The notes under the pieces were generated by a model. It ran no database searches, was not told where the DNA came from, and saw nothing but the letters and a program-made list of their open reading frames with translations. 64,000 bases of DNA from Argyresthia goedartella (lineage: Eukaryota > Arthropoda > Insecta > Lepidoptera > Argyresthiidae): the NCBI GenBank assembly GCA_949825045.1, contig OX463818.1, forward strand, positions 34,736,906 to 34,800,905, written 5' to 3'. Both the position numbers and the translations under genes were made by a program. Position 1 is the stretch's first letter, and each line of letters begins with the position of its first letter. Positions 34,080 to 44,900 of this stretch are shown in pieces.

Positions 34080-34965
34080 TCCAATACCTTTGATGAGCTG
34101 TTTTGTGGCACCTTACAACATTGAAATATTTGATTCATTTGTTTGTTGATATATTAACAGAGGCTGTTTACTTCTTTCATATACTAAAATAAATTAAGGA
34201 TCAGTAAAATCTCAGAATATACCTAGGGGCTCTAAGCATTGTCATATTATACCAATGAGTGTCATAGAATTTGAAGCCATCATAATCTATCTTGAATTAA
34301 TAGTTTTTAAATCTAAGGATATGGTTAGTAACTTGGGAATTATCCTGTTTGATGATGTGCATTTTCTAATTCAAGATTTATGGGCTCATCTGCACATTTA
34401 GGTCTTCGATTCTACAGTGCAATCTTTAATTTTAGAGTGATTGCAGCATAATTTGCTCTGAAGTGTTCAAATGTAGACTATTGCCATATAACAAAAACTA
34501 TGTCTAGCAGTGGCCACAAACATACTGAAGAATAAGATATTACCAGTACAGCTGTTTACCTATTTACTTGTAATAATCATGGACAGTTATTTAGTTTATT
34601 ACATATTATCAATCAAGATATAAATTGTTTAGTTTCATTTATCTTTTTCAGACGGCATTATTCATAACATTTCCAACGTTCCCCACACTAACCAACCTGT
34701 TGTTTACCATATTTTATGCATCTGTTTCATGAAAATCTATTAAACTGGAACCCAACTTGACACACCAACCGAAACTCGAAGTTGATATAGTTTTATTAGT
34801 CTTCAAGCGTTTTACTAGAATAAATACTTGTAATGGTATTTTTAAGATAAAGTTGTAGGATACTAAATTCAACTGAAATAGATTGCCAATTACTCACTTT
34901 TACACTGACTGCGCAAAAGTTATTATCGGACAGAGAAGAGAAGTAAAAGAAAAGCATAGATTTTC
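34080..34965. other. Intergenic sequence downstream of RpL28
   Basis: AT-rich. No gene or repeat recognised. Confidence 0.4.
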
Positions 34966-34970
34966 ACATA

Positions 34971-34976
34971 TTTATT
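34971..34976 (-). terminator. RpL28: RpL28 polyadenylation signal
   Basis: AATAAA on the minus strand about 20 bases beyond the stop codon of RpL28. Confidence 0.6.
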
Positions 34977-34995
34977 GTCGGCTTACATAGAAAGT

Positions 34996-35415
34996 TTATT
35001 CGGTTTTGGCGGCCGCAGCTTTAGGCTTCTTTGCCTTGATGGGCCTCTGGGATCGAAGGATGGCAGACGCGCGACGAAGGGTGGCCTTGGTCAGATCTGT
35101 CCTGTAGCGGTTAGCCTGTAGGAATCTCCTCACTTGGTAAAGAGATCTCCTTGCACCAACCTTGAAGGGGCGGCGGACAACGTTCTTCACTGGCTTATTG
35201 GTGGCCTTCACCTTCTTGGTGACTACTGTGAAGCCTTTCCTGTCAGGGTTTTCAACCACGCCGACAGTCTTCTTGTGCACCAGACCGTTGTATCTGAACG
35301 AGCTAAGGTTAGTCACATTGTTGGGCTCCTTGCTGAACGGCTTCTTGATGTCGCGCTTCTTCACCAGGAAGGCGTTGTTATTGCGGATGATCATCCAGTT
35401 GAGATGGGACGACAT
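34996..35415 (-). CDS. RpL28: 60S ribosomal protein L28 (eL28)
   Basis: Structural protein of the large cytosolic ribosomal subunit. The 139-codon frame is complete. The family signature is clear: [62 protein letters not shown] and a Lys/Ala-rich tail. Length matches the animal protein (about 137-144 aa). The start is the first ATG, preceded by CTAAA, with no upstream in-frame alternative. Unusually for a host gene here, no intron interrupts the coding frame. No poly(A) tract follows the AATAAA and no target duplication is visible, so I do not see direct signs of a retrocopy. It could still be one, or the introns may be confined to the 5' UTR. Confidence 0.94.
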   Translation of the reverse strand: MSSHLNWMIIRNNNAFLVKKRDIKKPFSKEPNNVTNLSSFRYNGLVHKKTVGVVENPDRKGFTVVTKKVKATNKPVKNVVRRPFKVGARRSLYQVRRFLQANRYRTDLTKATLRRASAILRSQRPIKAKKPKAAAAKTE

Positions 35416-35484
35416 TTTAGCAGTTTTATTCTACAATTTACACGCGAAATGCGGTAAAACAACGTGCTCCCGACGTGTTCGTAG

Positions 35485-35495
35485 ACAAAAAGGTA
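35485..35495 (-). promoter_or_regulatory. RpL28: Candidate TCT-type initiator of RpL28
   Basis: On the minus strand, CTACCTTTTTGTC lies about 75 bases upstream of the ATG. Ribosomal-protein genes in flies start at a pyrimidine-flanked C followed by TTT, and this site fits that pattern. The assignment is by motif only. Confidence 0.4.
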
Positions 35496-35619
35496 GAGGA
35501 GCGTTTGTCGATGGATATGTTCTGTCAAAATGGTGTTGCCGTATAACCATTTGCAACGCGAGCGCGACCATTTCGAGCAGGAAAATCGATCGCTTTGATT
35601 AGTTTTTTGAAACAAAAAC

Positions 35620-36720
35620 TAATCAAGTAGGGTAGGGTAGTGTGTTTTATTGTGGTAAATAATACACCAATATCTGAAAAATAAAGTTTGTTTTTCCATC
35701 TCACTTCTTATCTAAGTCATATTAATAATATTGTTTTGTGTTCCGCCTACCATATGTTGATTCCTGAGTTTACATACTTAGGAGAGCAGTCGAGAACCAT
35801 ATGTTGTGCATATCCTAATAATGTATTTGATGATTGTTATTTTTTTTGTGAACCTATATAAATAAAATAAAGAGTGATACTTTTGGCACATATGTTAGTT
35901 CTAATTTGTAGCACGAAGATTTGCTAATTTAATCTTATTTCGTACCAGAAAACATCATCCAAGATAAAAACATGATTGATTTTGTTAATTACTTTATTCT
36001 TGTATAGGTATACAGTTTTTGCAGTGTCCTACAAAAACTTACGTTGTATTATCTATTAATAGACATCATATCACCATTACTCGTCCTGTCACTCCTCAGC
36101 GGGGAGGGTTAGGGCTGTCAATACAGACTTCCATTCGTTCAGGAGGCCTAATACCAAGATAAGAGCGAGGATCGGTTGGAGTGTAGATAAGGGGGCGGAA
36201 GGCGCCCCCTTATCGACACTGACCGATCTAAAAATATACAAATTACAACTTGACTCGGGCATATGAGGCAGGGCTCTTTGCCACGTGAAGAAAAAAAAAT
36301 TGCAAATTCCGAATTTCCTTCATTCTACCCACCATCGACATCGGTTACACAAACAAATCTCCTCTCCCCATCCTATTCAGTTTACCTGCTCCACCATTAC
36401 TCTCTGCAAAACACAACAATCATCGTAATCTCAAGGAACAGGCGAAATACCCTATTAAGGCGATAAGTACCTCATCCGCGCAAAGGTCCCCGTTACTCCA
36501 GGCGAAAGCCCCCCAGTGTTAGAGGGACGGAATCGGGAATAATAACATAACGTAGCGCTAAACCAATTTTTATTTTTTTTATGACGATATTTTGTTAAAA
36601 AGTTTTTTAACGAGAGTACGAATACATAATACCTACATTTTCAACGCAGTTCCACAATGAAATTAGTTAGGATTTCAGAATTATAGGAAAAAATAAAACA
36701 ATTTAGAGGTAAAGAGGTCT
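35620..36720. other. Intergenic sequence, one short hairpin
   Basis: No gene seen. GATAAGGGGGCGGAAGGCGC near 36186, with its GC-rich stem, resembles the GGGGGCTTCCGCCCCC hairpin at 15153-15170, which shares CCTTATCGACACT. Confidence 0.4.
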
Positions 36721-36722
36721 TC

Positions 36723-37860
36723 CATACAGAATAAATATGAGAAATAAGGGTAGTACCTGCATCCGTAGTCGATTTACCCCTAGTGAAACCGTATTGTTTG
36801 GCCTGGAGTTATTGTTTGGCCTGGAGTTGTTTTGTACGGTTGAAGTGTGAGAACATTTGATTGAGTATAATATTTTCAAATATTTTACTTAGTGCTGGAA
36901 GAACTGATATAAGTCTGAAATTCGAAGGATCAACCTTGTCTCCCGACTTGACTAGAGGTATCAGTTTACTGTGTTTCATGAGGTCTGGGAAAGCTCCATC
37001 GTCAACACATTTATTGAATATATAAGCTAAGCGTGGCGCTATAACTAGATTTACTGAACCTTAAGTTAAGTGATCTAAGTGTATTTTGCGCAACAATTTA
37101 ATGAATAAGTCTTATTTTAAATGTTACAGCTAAACAAAGAAAAATAATGAAAAAGTAGAAGTATTCAAGACGCTAAAAAATTTGGGCCAGATCGCTGCCG
37201 CTGTCGCTGGGCAAGGTGCCCACTGGCGGCGGCGTTGCCTCGCTGTACAGTAATCTAAACGTTTTGACAATGTGGGATACACATGATAAAAATACATTAC
37301 TAACACTAGTGTTGTTTTTTTAATAAAGTGTCTGCTTCATATGGAGATGAATTTAAACGATCTGTTGTGAGTAAGGGTACATTGGTGAAGAATGTTTCGA
37401 AAGCTCGAGCAACCTCAGCGTTGGATTTAACATCATCATCTATCTTTAGGCAGAATTCTTTGTCCCTTGGTATAACTTTGTCAGTTTCACGGTTTATTAT
37501 TTGCCAAAATGTATTCATTCTACTATTTGAATTTTGTATTTTTCTATTAATGTGTAAAGTTTTTGCAGTTCTACACCAACTTGAAAGTTTTGGAATATTT
37601 TTTACAAAGCCATGAAAATTTTGAGCAAAGTTGTAGGTTGTTTGTTCATAAAGTTCATAAAAGATAACTCTACTTTTACGAATTCCAAACGTTGCCCAGT
37701 CATAAAATATTGATTTACCGTTGTAGTCACTGACTTTCTTTATTTAAAAAACTTTATTGAATTCTGTTTGAATAATGTTGAAGAAGTCTGAGTAGATTTT
37801 GTTTGGGTTCTGGTCATTAAAATCCGGTGCTGACAAATTTATATCTAAATTTTTTCGCAT
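36723..37860 (-). mobile_element. LINE fragment, minus-strand arm of an inverted pair
   Basis: 37315-37520 encodes TFWQIINRETDKVIPRDKEF and ARAFETFFTNVPLLTTDRLN, the endonuclease-RT linker. 36723-37060 encodes the early RT segment in broken frames (HSKLIPLVKSGDK, LPALSKIFEN). Homologous to the LINE at 60576-62729. The GC-rich block at 37160-37260 is an interruption. Confidence 0.68.
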
Positions 37861-37903
37861 ATGGCTCTAGTCTAAGACTAGCGAAAAATTTAGATATAAA
37901 TCT
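37838..37903. repeat. Hairpin at the junction of the inverted LINE pieces
   Basis: TTATATCTAAATTTTTTCGC is followed after about 24 bases by GCGAAAAATTTAGATATAAA. Confidence 0.6.
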
Positions 37904-38740
37904 ACATTTTTCCCAGGACATTGCCAAACCGTTTAGATTACTTAACTTAAAAAATACTGAAGACCTGTGGGGTATATCAGTCAAAGTCGTTGGTTCACGC
38001 TTAGCTTATATATTCAATTAATGTGTTGACGATAGAGCTTTCCCAGTCCTGATGAAACACAGTAAACATACCTCTTGTCGATTCGGCAGACAAGGGTGAT
38101 CCTTCGAATATCAGACCAATATCAGTTCTTCCAGCACTAAGTAAAATATTTGAAAAGATTATACTCAATCAAATGCTCTACACTTAAACCGTACAAAACA
38201 ACTCCACGCCAAACAATACAGTTTCACTGGGGGTAAATCGACTACGGATGCAGGTATTACCCTTATTTCTCATATTTATTCTGCATGGAAGGCCGCACAG
38301 CATGTTATCGGAGTTTTTTGCGATCTGTCGATTGCATTTGATTGTGTTGATCATAATACGCTATTAATAAAATGAAATCAATACGGCGTTAGAAATAAAA
38401 CGTAGGATCTACTAAAATCATACCTAAGCAATAGAATTCAAAATGCAGAAGTCAACGGCGTTAAATGTGATGGATCGGGAGTAAAAATTCGCGTTCCACA
38501 CGGTTCCATATTAGGCCTTTTTTTAGTCGTGGTATATATTAACGATCTACCTTTCATTATGGAGAAATTGACTGACGTAGTGTTGTTTGCTGATGATACT
38601 TCAGTGGTCTTCAAAATTAAAAGACAAAAAGAAGATTTTGATGACGTTAATGATGTATTGTCTTTAACCTTGATTGCGTATTGGGTAGAGAAGAGGCAAA
38701 AAATGACGTTTGCTAAGTATATTGTCGTGTAACGATACGA
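37860..38740 (+). mobile_element. LINE fragment, plus-strand arm of an inverted pair
   Basis: In broken frames the plus strand gives GVFCDLSIAFDCVDHNTLL, VPHGSILG, VVYINDLPFIMEKLTDVVLF and ADDTSVVFKIKRQK. These are RT motifs with the FADD active site. The first ~230 bp repeat, inverted, the sequence at 36723-37060. Confidence 0.7.
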
Positions 38741-39011
38741 ACCTAACCAGAACCTAACAGAAAACAACCAGGATAAAATTTAGTAGTGACAGTTTATTAG
38801 AGTTATTTACAGTGATGAATATAGAAAAATGATTCGAAGATGAGGATGGATGAAATGAGGACAGGTTTTTATAAAATACAGTTTAGGTATTAAAAAAAAA
38901 GAAGCGGAGGACACGGAGAGTAGGAGACCGATGGAGTGATGACCAGTATGCAGGTGTAGCCGAGAACGGGTAGATGACGAGAAGACTCAGCGCAGCGCTG
39001 AGCAGGGTTGA

Positions 39012-39171
39012 GGCTCGCAGGATCGCGTTGCAGTAACGGCTCGCAGGATCGCGTTGTAGGAACGGCTCGCAGGATCCCGTTTGTAGGAACGGCTCGCAGG
39101 ATCGCGTTTGTAGGAACGGCTCGCAGGATCCCGTTTGTAGGAACGGCTCGCAGGATCCCGGGGTAGTGCGA
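39012..39171. repeat. 26-27-bp minisatellite, 6 copies
   Basis: The unit GGCTCGCAGGATCSCGTTTG plus TAGGAAC starts at 39012, 39038, 39064, 39091, 39118 and 39145. Four starts have CG and others CC at the variable site. Confidence 0.85.
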
Positions 39172-39715
39172 CCCCGGGATAAGGCCTTTAGGTGGTTCTT
39201 CTCGCTCAGAAGCTGACGTGAGACTGTCGAATTTCAGAAATGTTCCGCTCTTATACCCTTTTTGGAGAGTTCTAAAAATTATTTAAATTAAACGTAATTT
39301 TTGTGAGTGGCCAAGAGAGAAAAGTATTTTTGTAAAAGTATTGAAGCAAACATATCAGACCGCTAACGAGTTTGAATGGACATTCATATTCATTTTCATA
39401 TTCATATTTTATTGATAATAAGATATTACATGTCAACAGTATACAATAAACGAAAATAAATTAAATTAGCAGGCATAATGATTATGAATAACATGTCAGG
39501 ATAGTACAATAATACAATAGTATACACTCACTAATAAAAGTCAATAATAAAAGTTATGTCAAAAAGAATAATAATGTAAAAATCGCATAATAATAAGAAT
39601 AATAACACTACAGGTAAAAATTAATAAAATTACATGTCAGAATAAAAAAATAAATAAAAAATAAAATAGGTCACAATTTTATTACAATCATAAGTCAATT
39701 AAGTCAGTGGTTAAC

Positions 39716-42700
39716 TTATTCGTCAATAAATTCTGACACTGAGTAGTATGCTTTGCTTAGGAGGTACTTTTTTACCTTTGTTACAAAGATGTTTAGTATG
39801 TTGATGGATTTTATCTCCACTGGTAGTTTATTAAATAAGGTAGGGCCCATACCCTTCAATGATTTGCTGGTTTTAGCAAGACGACTGGTCGCACAATACA
39901 AGTCGTGGGGCCGTCGAGAAGAATACCTACGGTCTGGGTTCTGGAAGCTTGGGTACTCCGATGGGTTCTGCCTCACATACTTCAGTACTTCCAAGATGTA
40001 CATAGAGGGTAGTGTGAGAATACCTAGCTTAATGAAGAGTTCCCGAGCCGGGGTGTCGTTAGGTACTCCGGCAATTCTACGCACTGCACGTTTCTGAATG
40101 AGAAATGGTCTGTCGCGTTCAGCAGCCATTCCCCACAAGTCTATACCATACAAAAGTATCGAATGGAAGTAGCCATAGTATGTAGTTAGTAAGTGCTCTC
40201 TAGACAGAGTAGGTGAGAGTCTCGATAGTGCATAATACGCACTGTTTAATTTTTTGCACAAAGAGTCAATGTGGTGAGTCCACTGCAATCCTGCGTCAAA
40301 AGTGAATCCAACAAAGCGAACAGTGTCGGTGGCAGGCAGAGTGACCCCGTTCACTACGAGTGGAACCTGGGGAGCCCCACCTACGTTGCGCAACGAGAAT
40401 CTCAGTACCTGGGTCTTATCAAGGTTTAGTAGCATGCCATTTACTGTGAACCATTCAGTTAGACATAGGGTAATCGATTGGAGGTGTTTCTTTAATTCAG
40501 CCTCATCTTTACCGTCCACGATAACACAGACATCATCAGCGTACATCAGGGACTTGGCTGTTCCGGAGACGATATGGGGTAGGTCGTTCATCAGGATGAC
40601 GAACGTGGTATTCCCTACGTTGGACCCCTGCGGCACTGATCTATCCCCGACCAGACCGGGGTCAGAAACTTCACCGTCTATCACCGTGATCTGCGTCCTG
40701 TCAGCGAGGAAGGACATAAATAGTTGGAGAGTTAGGCCACGTACTCCATAATGTTCCAGCTTGGCTCCAATAAGAGAGTGATCAATAAGGTCAAACGCTC
40801 GTGACAGGTCGCAGAACACAGCCGCCACGTGGCGTTTTCGTTCCAGCAGTTCGAGCACCTCTCGATGCAGTACGCCTGCGCAGCCCACCGTGGACCGGCC
40901 GGCCTTATAAGCATATTGGTGTTCCGAAAGAACTGAATTTTTATTCAAAAAGTTAATTAGCCTCTCACACAAGCCCATCTCAAATATCTTCGAGAAGGTT
41001 GGAACGAGAGAAATAGGTCTGTAACTTTTTATTTCCGTCTTGTTGCCTTTGCCTTTCCATATGGGAACCACTTTTATTCGCTTCAGAGATGAAGGATAAG
41101 TGCCCTGGGAGGCGCATTTATTGAATAAATCGCATAATATAGTTAGTGTACTTAGAGGTAGTTTGCATAGGATGTCACATGGGAAGTCGTAGATGTCTTT
41201 AGTAGACTTTTTTTTGATTTTTTTAATGATGCAATTTAGTTCAGGTACTGTAAACGGGACCAAGAACATAGATGTAGATATGGTAGGTATGTTCGTACTC
41301 AGTAGTCTTATGGCCTCATACACATTAGGTCTTAGTGGTGTATCGCGTACTATAGATAGGTAGTATTGGTTAACCTTAGTTGCCAGTTCTCGTGCCGAAC
41401 CTGACGGACCAACAACACTTCGTTGCAAGACAGCCAGTGGGTTGCTACCTGGGCCTTTGCACGTCTCCATCTTAATTACATTCCAGATACTCTTGGACTG
41501 GTTAGAACTACTATCTATTAAGTTGTTAATGTACTCAGATCTAGCCTTCCGAAGCATAATATTGTGCTTACATTTAAATTCAAGAAACAAAGTCTTAATA
41601 TCATTGTTGAGTGGGTAGGTATCTTTATATAATTCTAGCAAGGATAAAATTTCATTTTGTTTATGCAAGTTATCATTCTTCCATCTAACATCTAACCGAC
41701 ACTCAGGCACCTTCCTTAGCGGGCAATGATTGTGGAATAATTGCACGACCGTATTCATAAATGTGACAAAACTTTCAATTTTATTATAATTCAATAGGTT
41801 CATGTCAATATTAATATCATTTAAAAATGTCGTCAAATTATTTTGCGATGTTATTCGCTTCTGTAGATGTCTTACTTCATTCAATTTAGAGTTGTATATA
41901 ATTTGGATATAGATACCTTTATGATCAGACAGATGCGTATCTGCCGGTGACGTTATCACGTTGTTGCGATCCAAATCTGTATAGACCTGGTCCAAGCAGG
42001 TCGAGGAGGCACCCTGCACTCGTGTAGGGAAGTTCACCCTCGAGGACAGGTTATACTGGGCACATAGATCCAATAACTGACGTTTAGGGTTCGATGTTAT
42101 TAGCAGATTTACGTTGAAATCACCTACTAGGAGAATATTGCATTTCTCATGAATGATAAAATCCATCAATGACCTTAGTTGCTTTAAAAATATCTCGAAG
42201 CTAGCTTCCTCAGTGTTAGAATGATATACACATATTACCAGTAAATTAAAGTAAACACATTGTATAGCCGTAAATTCACAGTGGATTTCAACCGAGAAAT
42301 CACGAATATCGGGCCTATCAATAACATCGATTGATTTGTTTACATAAATGCACACACCACCATGCTCGCGCGTGGGCCGGCAATAACTGGATAACAATTC
42401 ATAATTAATTATATTCACATGTTTTGCTTCGTCAACTTTTAACCAGTGCTCCGACATGAGAAGAATGTCGCAGGGATATTCAGATTGCGTATGATGTTCA
42501 ACATTTGGAGTTTTATTTCTTAGGGATTGAACATTCTGATACCAGATTCGTAGGGTCTTGCCAGAGGTGGGTTTACTGGGTGCTGATGGTGCTGGCTGTG
42601 ATGAAGGTGCAACAGGACTGGTGGTGAGTAAGATGGGAGCGGTGACCTTAGGGCATCTTGGCGAGATTGGCCGCGGCATGGTCAGTGGGGGCGGCGAGGG

Positions 42701-42808
42701 GTGAGTCTGCTCGTCGCTCAGTGAGCTGTTCCCCCCGCTGGTCAACGCGGGGGCGGTGGAGAAACCAGTCAACGAACCTGACTCGCGGGGGCCATACCGA
42801 CGCATCAC
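39716..42808 (-). CDS. LINE ORF2: AP-like endonuclease and reverse transcriptase
   Basis: A 1030-codon intact frame that nicks the target DNA and copies the element RNA. The endonuclease domain (about residues 85-310) shows LRIWYQNVQSLRNK, LLMSEHWLK, LLVGDFNVNLL and HLSDHKGIYIQI. The RT (about 570-830) shows SYRPISLVPTFSKIFE, VFCDLSRAFDLIDHSLIGAK, VPQGSNVGNTTFVILMNDLP and LMYADDVCVIV with the YADD catalytic pair. The C-terminal part includes QKRAVRRIAGVP and GPTLFNKLPVEIKS. A likelier start is the internal MPRPISP Met near 42680, which overlaps the ORF1 stop by only about 30 bases. All catalytic motifs are intact, so it may be active or very recent. Confidence 0.9.
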   Translation of the reverse strand: MMRRYGPRESGSLTGFSTAPALTSGGNSSLSDEQTHPSPPPLTMPRPISPRCPKVTAPILLTTSPVAPSSQPAPSAPSKPTSGKTLRIWYQNVQSLRNKTPNVEHHTQSEYPCDILLMSEHWLKVDEAKHVNIINYELLSSYCRPTREHGGVCIYVNKSIDVIDRPDIRDFSVEIHCEFTAIQCVYFNLLVICVYHSNTEEASFEIFLKQLRSLMDFIIHEKCNILLVGDFNVNLLITSNPKRQLLDLCAQYNLSSRVNFPTRVQGASSTCLDQVYTDLDRNNVITSPADTHLSDHKGIYIQIIYNSKLNEVRHLQKRITSQNNLTTFLNDINIDMNLLNYNKIESFVTFMNTVVQLFHNHCPLRKVPECRLDVRWKNDNLHKQNEILSLLELYKDTYPLNNDIKTLFLEFKCKHNIMLRKARSEYINNLIDSSSNQSKSIWNVIKMETCKGPGSNPLAVLQRSVVGPSGSARELATKVNQYYLSIVRDTPLRPNVYEAIRLLSTNIPTISTSMFLVPFTVPELNCIIKKIKKKSTKDIYDFPCDILCKLPLSTLTILCDLFNKCASQGTYPSSLKRIKVVPIWKGKGNKTEIKSYRPISLVPTFSKIFEMGLCERLINFLNKNSVLSEHQYAYKAGRSTVGCAGVLHREVLELLERKRHVAAVFCDLSRAFDLIDHSLIGAKLEHYGVRGLTLQLFMSFLADRTQITVIDGEVSDPGLVGDRSVPQGSNVGNTTFVILMNDLPHIVSGTAKSLMYADDVCVIVDGKDEAELKKHLQSITLCLTEWFTVNGMLLNLDKTQVLRFSLRNVGGAPQVPLVVNGVTLPATDTVRFVGFTFDAGLQWTHHIDSLCKKLNSAYYALSRLSPTLSREHLLTTYYGYFHSILLYGIDLWGMAAERDRPFLIQKRAVRRIAGVPNDTPARELFIKLGILTLPSMYILEVLKYVRQNPSEYPSFQNPDRRYSSRRPHDLYCATSRLAKTSKSLKGMGPTLFNKLPVEIKSINILNIFVTKVKKYLLSKAYYSVSEFIDE

Positions 42809-43586
42809 TAAAGGTTTCGTATAGTCCCTCTGGAAAGCCGATAATAAATGAGGCGTGCCTAGTTGACTTTATCACTCGTTTCTCTACGAAATAGTCATTG
42901 GATTTGGCCACTTTGTTTAGGAATGTGTGTATATTTGCTTCTGTTGTCTCGGGTTTAAAGGCCCACGCTTGTATATATTTAAGCTGTTCCACTGTTTGAA
43001 TTTCATTGTCAGGGGTACCTGTACCTACAGTGATTCGCGCTTTAGGTCTGCGCTTCTTATGTGATACGGTTTTCCAACTATCGTTGTCGTCATGTTGCAT
43101 GATTAGCGGGTTGGGACTGCTGAGCTTAGAAGTCGCGTTGGGGATGACACTATTAGAGGGTGCTGTTACTGGAGGACTTGGGGCTGCTTGTGGTGTCTCG
43201 TGGTTGGGTGTTGCTATTGATTTCAAGGGCAATGATGCCCTCTTTTTCGGTTGCAGCTGTGCGCGTGCCTTTGTAGACACGGCATTGGGAGTATTGCGTT
43301 TCGTTTGTCGGCTGTCGTGCTCGCTGACGGCCGGCTTCACTGATTGGGCGGCAGTGGTCACAGCGGTACTGGGATTGGCTGGGTGCTGCTGCAGTACGGC
43401 CGCTTGCGCAGCGGTTTGAAGTGTGGCGGATTGTTTAGGTACACTAACGGGTTTCAGCACACTTATTTCTTCCTTTAGAGCACTAACACATGCAATAAGA
43501 GAGCGAATTTGTTGCTCAAGTGGTAATATAGCACTTTTCACTGCTTTATTTAGAGCATCTAAGTCGGGATTAGCCATTTTTACCAT
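42648..43586 (-). CDS. LINE ORF1 protein (nucleic-acid-binding type)
   Basis: A 312-codon frame. A short N-terminal coiled-coil-like segment (LDALNKAVKSAILPLEQQIR to LKEEISVL) leads to a long Ala/Pro/Ser/Thr-rich linker. A C-terminal domain follows (VEQLKYIQAWAFKPETTEAN, IHTFLNKVAKSND, SFIIGFPEGLY, WPPRVRFVDWF) that resembles the RNA-binding domain found in ORF1 of CR1-like elements. No CCHC zinc knuckles are visible. The stop overlaps ORF2 by 161 bp if the long ORF2 start is used. The role, forming the retrotransposition particle with the RNA, is from the family. Confidence 0.75.
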   Translation of the reverse strand: MVKMANPDLDALNKAVKSAILPLEQQIRSLIACVSALKEEISVLKPVSVPKQSATLQTAAQAAVLQQHPANPSTAVTTAAQSVKPAVSEHDSRQTKRNTPNAVSTKARAQLQPKKRASLPLKSIATPNHETPQAAPSPPVTAPSNSVIPNATSKLSSPNPLIMQHDDNDSWKTVSHKKRRPKARITVGTGTPDNEIQTVEQLKYIQAWAFKPETTEANIHTFLNKVAKSNDYFVEKRVIKSTRHASFIIGFPEGLYETFSDASVWPPRVRFVDWFLHRPRVDQRGEQLTERRADSPLAAPTDHAAANLAKMP

Positions 43587-43719
43587 TGTTAGGAATTAAA
43601 ATGAGTGGAGCTCAGAATGACCGACTTATCGCTACCGCATGTGCGGACGACATTGCCATGACAACCAGATAAACAACGACATCAACATATGTCAAACTTC
43701 GGTTTCAGGCTCGTAATAC

Positions 43720-44430
43720 GGAAAACAACAAAAAAACCATGAAGTAAATGAAGTAACAATGAATATAAAAAGGTAGCGCACCAGCGCGCACGAAGCCCGA
43801 GATTGCAGAGTTTCGGAGAAAGCCAAATACAAGGTCACCAAAGGTAAACCCCTTCGCTATCGATTTAGAAGTGCTGATAGTGTGAAAATACAAAGCGAAA
43901 ATGATTTGTTAATGTGTTCTTATGGTTTAAAACGTTACAGGGTCCTATGAAAATAAAGGTAATACCAAATAACAAGCTGTACAGCTCAGCAAGTATCCAG
44001 CTGTAAATCCAGGAAAATGACATGTAAGTAACATAACACTACAATATGTAAATATCTACAGTAATAAAGAACTTTCACTTTTACTTTGAAAAAAAACAAA
44101 AACAAACTTAAATCTTACATAGGTTTGATACAATATTTTAAGAATTATTCGAAATAATACTTTTCAATAAATTGTGCTGTCATGTCAGTCCAAAAAAGGA
44201 CACCACTCAGCATATTATGTTACGGCATCTGGGAGATGTCGCAACGCTGGTCATACGTGGCACCAGGGCTCAAACAGGTAGGTAGGAATTGCAATTGTGA
44301 CGACTGTCTACATTTCCAGCGTCTGTAATTAATGTATGTATTGTGACGTGATGTGTAAACGAAATAAACAATTATACGATATATTACATACATAAAATGG
44401 CGAGTAGTATTAAATAGAATAAGTACTTAC
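43720..44430. other. Intergenic sequence, nothing identified
   Basis: AT-rich. No frame or repeat I can support. Confidence 0.4.
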
Positions 44431-44439
44431 CTATATATA

Positions 44440-44900
44440 GGATATGGTATTTTAGGGAGGTGTAATTTATTACGGGGTTGTCTGATATTAAGAATTAGAG
44501 AGTTGAATACTCAATAGATGGGGGTGCGGCCGAGATTTGGGAGCTAGTCTTTAGTATTTTGGAGCTGATTTCATCATATCCCACACTATTTGTATTAATC
44601 AGACCTTTTATTAGATAATAGACTTCCGTAACATCTCTTGTACCATGAATATTAACTTTTGGTAAGATTTGTTTGGTCTGAAGTTAGGTATCTTGCTACT
44701 TTGAGATTTTACTTGGTCTATAAATAAATCATTAAATGTCTTAGCTATTTCTCTTGGGTTATATTATAAAAATAACATAATTTCGTTTATGTTATTTTTA
44801 TTATTTTGTAGCAACTTGTGAATGTTTTCCCACGTAGCTTTAGATTTATTTTTGGCAATTTTTATGTAGTGCTTAAATATTGATGGTAAAATTATATTTA
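44440..44900 (-). mobile_element. LINE fragment (pre-RT region)
   Basis: The minus strand gives KSKATWENIHKLLQN, then FNDLFIDQVKSQSSKIPNFR and VGYDEIS-like remnants in broken frames, as found just before the RT core in Jockey-type elements. Confidence 0.5.

Larger units (their letters stand above)
39377..43700 (-). mobile_element. Nearly full-length LINE with two intact ORFs (Jockey/CR1-type)
   Basis: A non-LTR retrotransposon reading on the minus strand. A 5' leader (about 43587-43700) is followed by ORF1 (43586-42648), overlapping ORF2 (42808-39716) and a 3' UTR ending in an ATATGAAT-type short tandem tail near 39377-39412. Both frames are uninterrupted. The clade is inferred from domain style; no RNase H is seen. 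Confidence 0.82.

Noticed and set aside
35162..35602. 146-codon plus-strand frame opposite RpL28
   Set aside because: Antisense shadow of a strongly conserved ribosomal protein gene.
43006..43419. 137-codon plus-strand frame rich in Leu/Ala/Cys
   Set aside because: It is the complement of the Ala/Pro/Thr-rich linker of the LINE ORF1.
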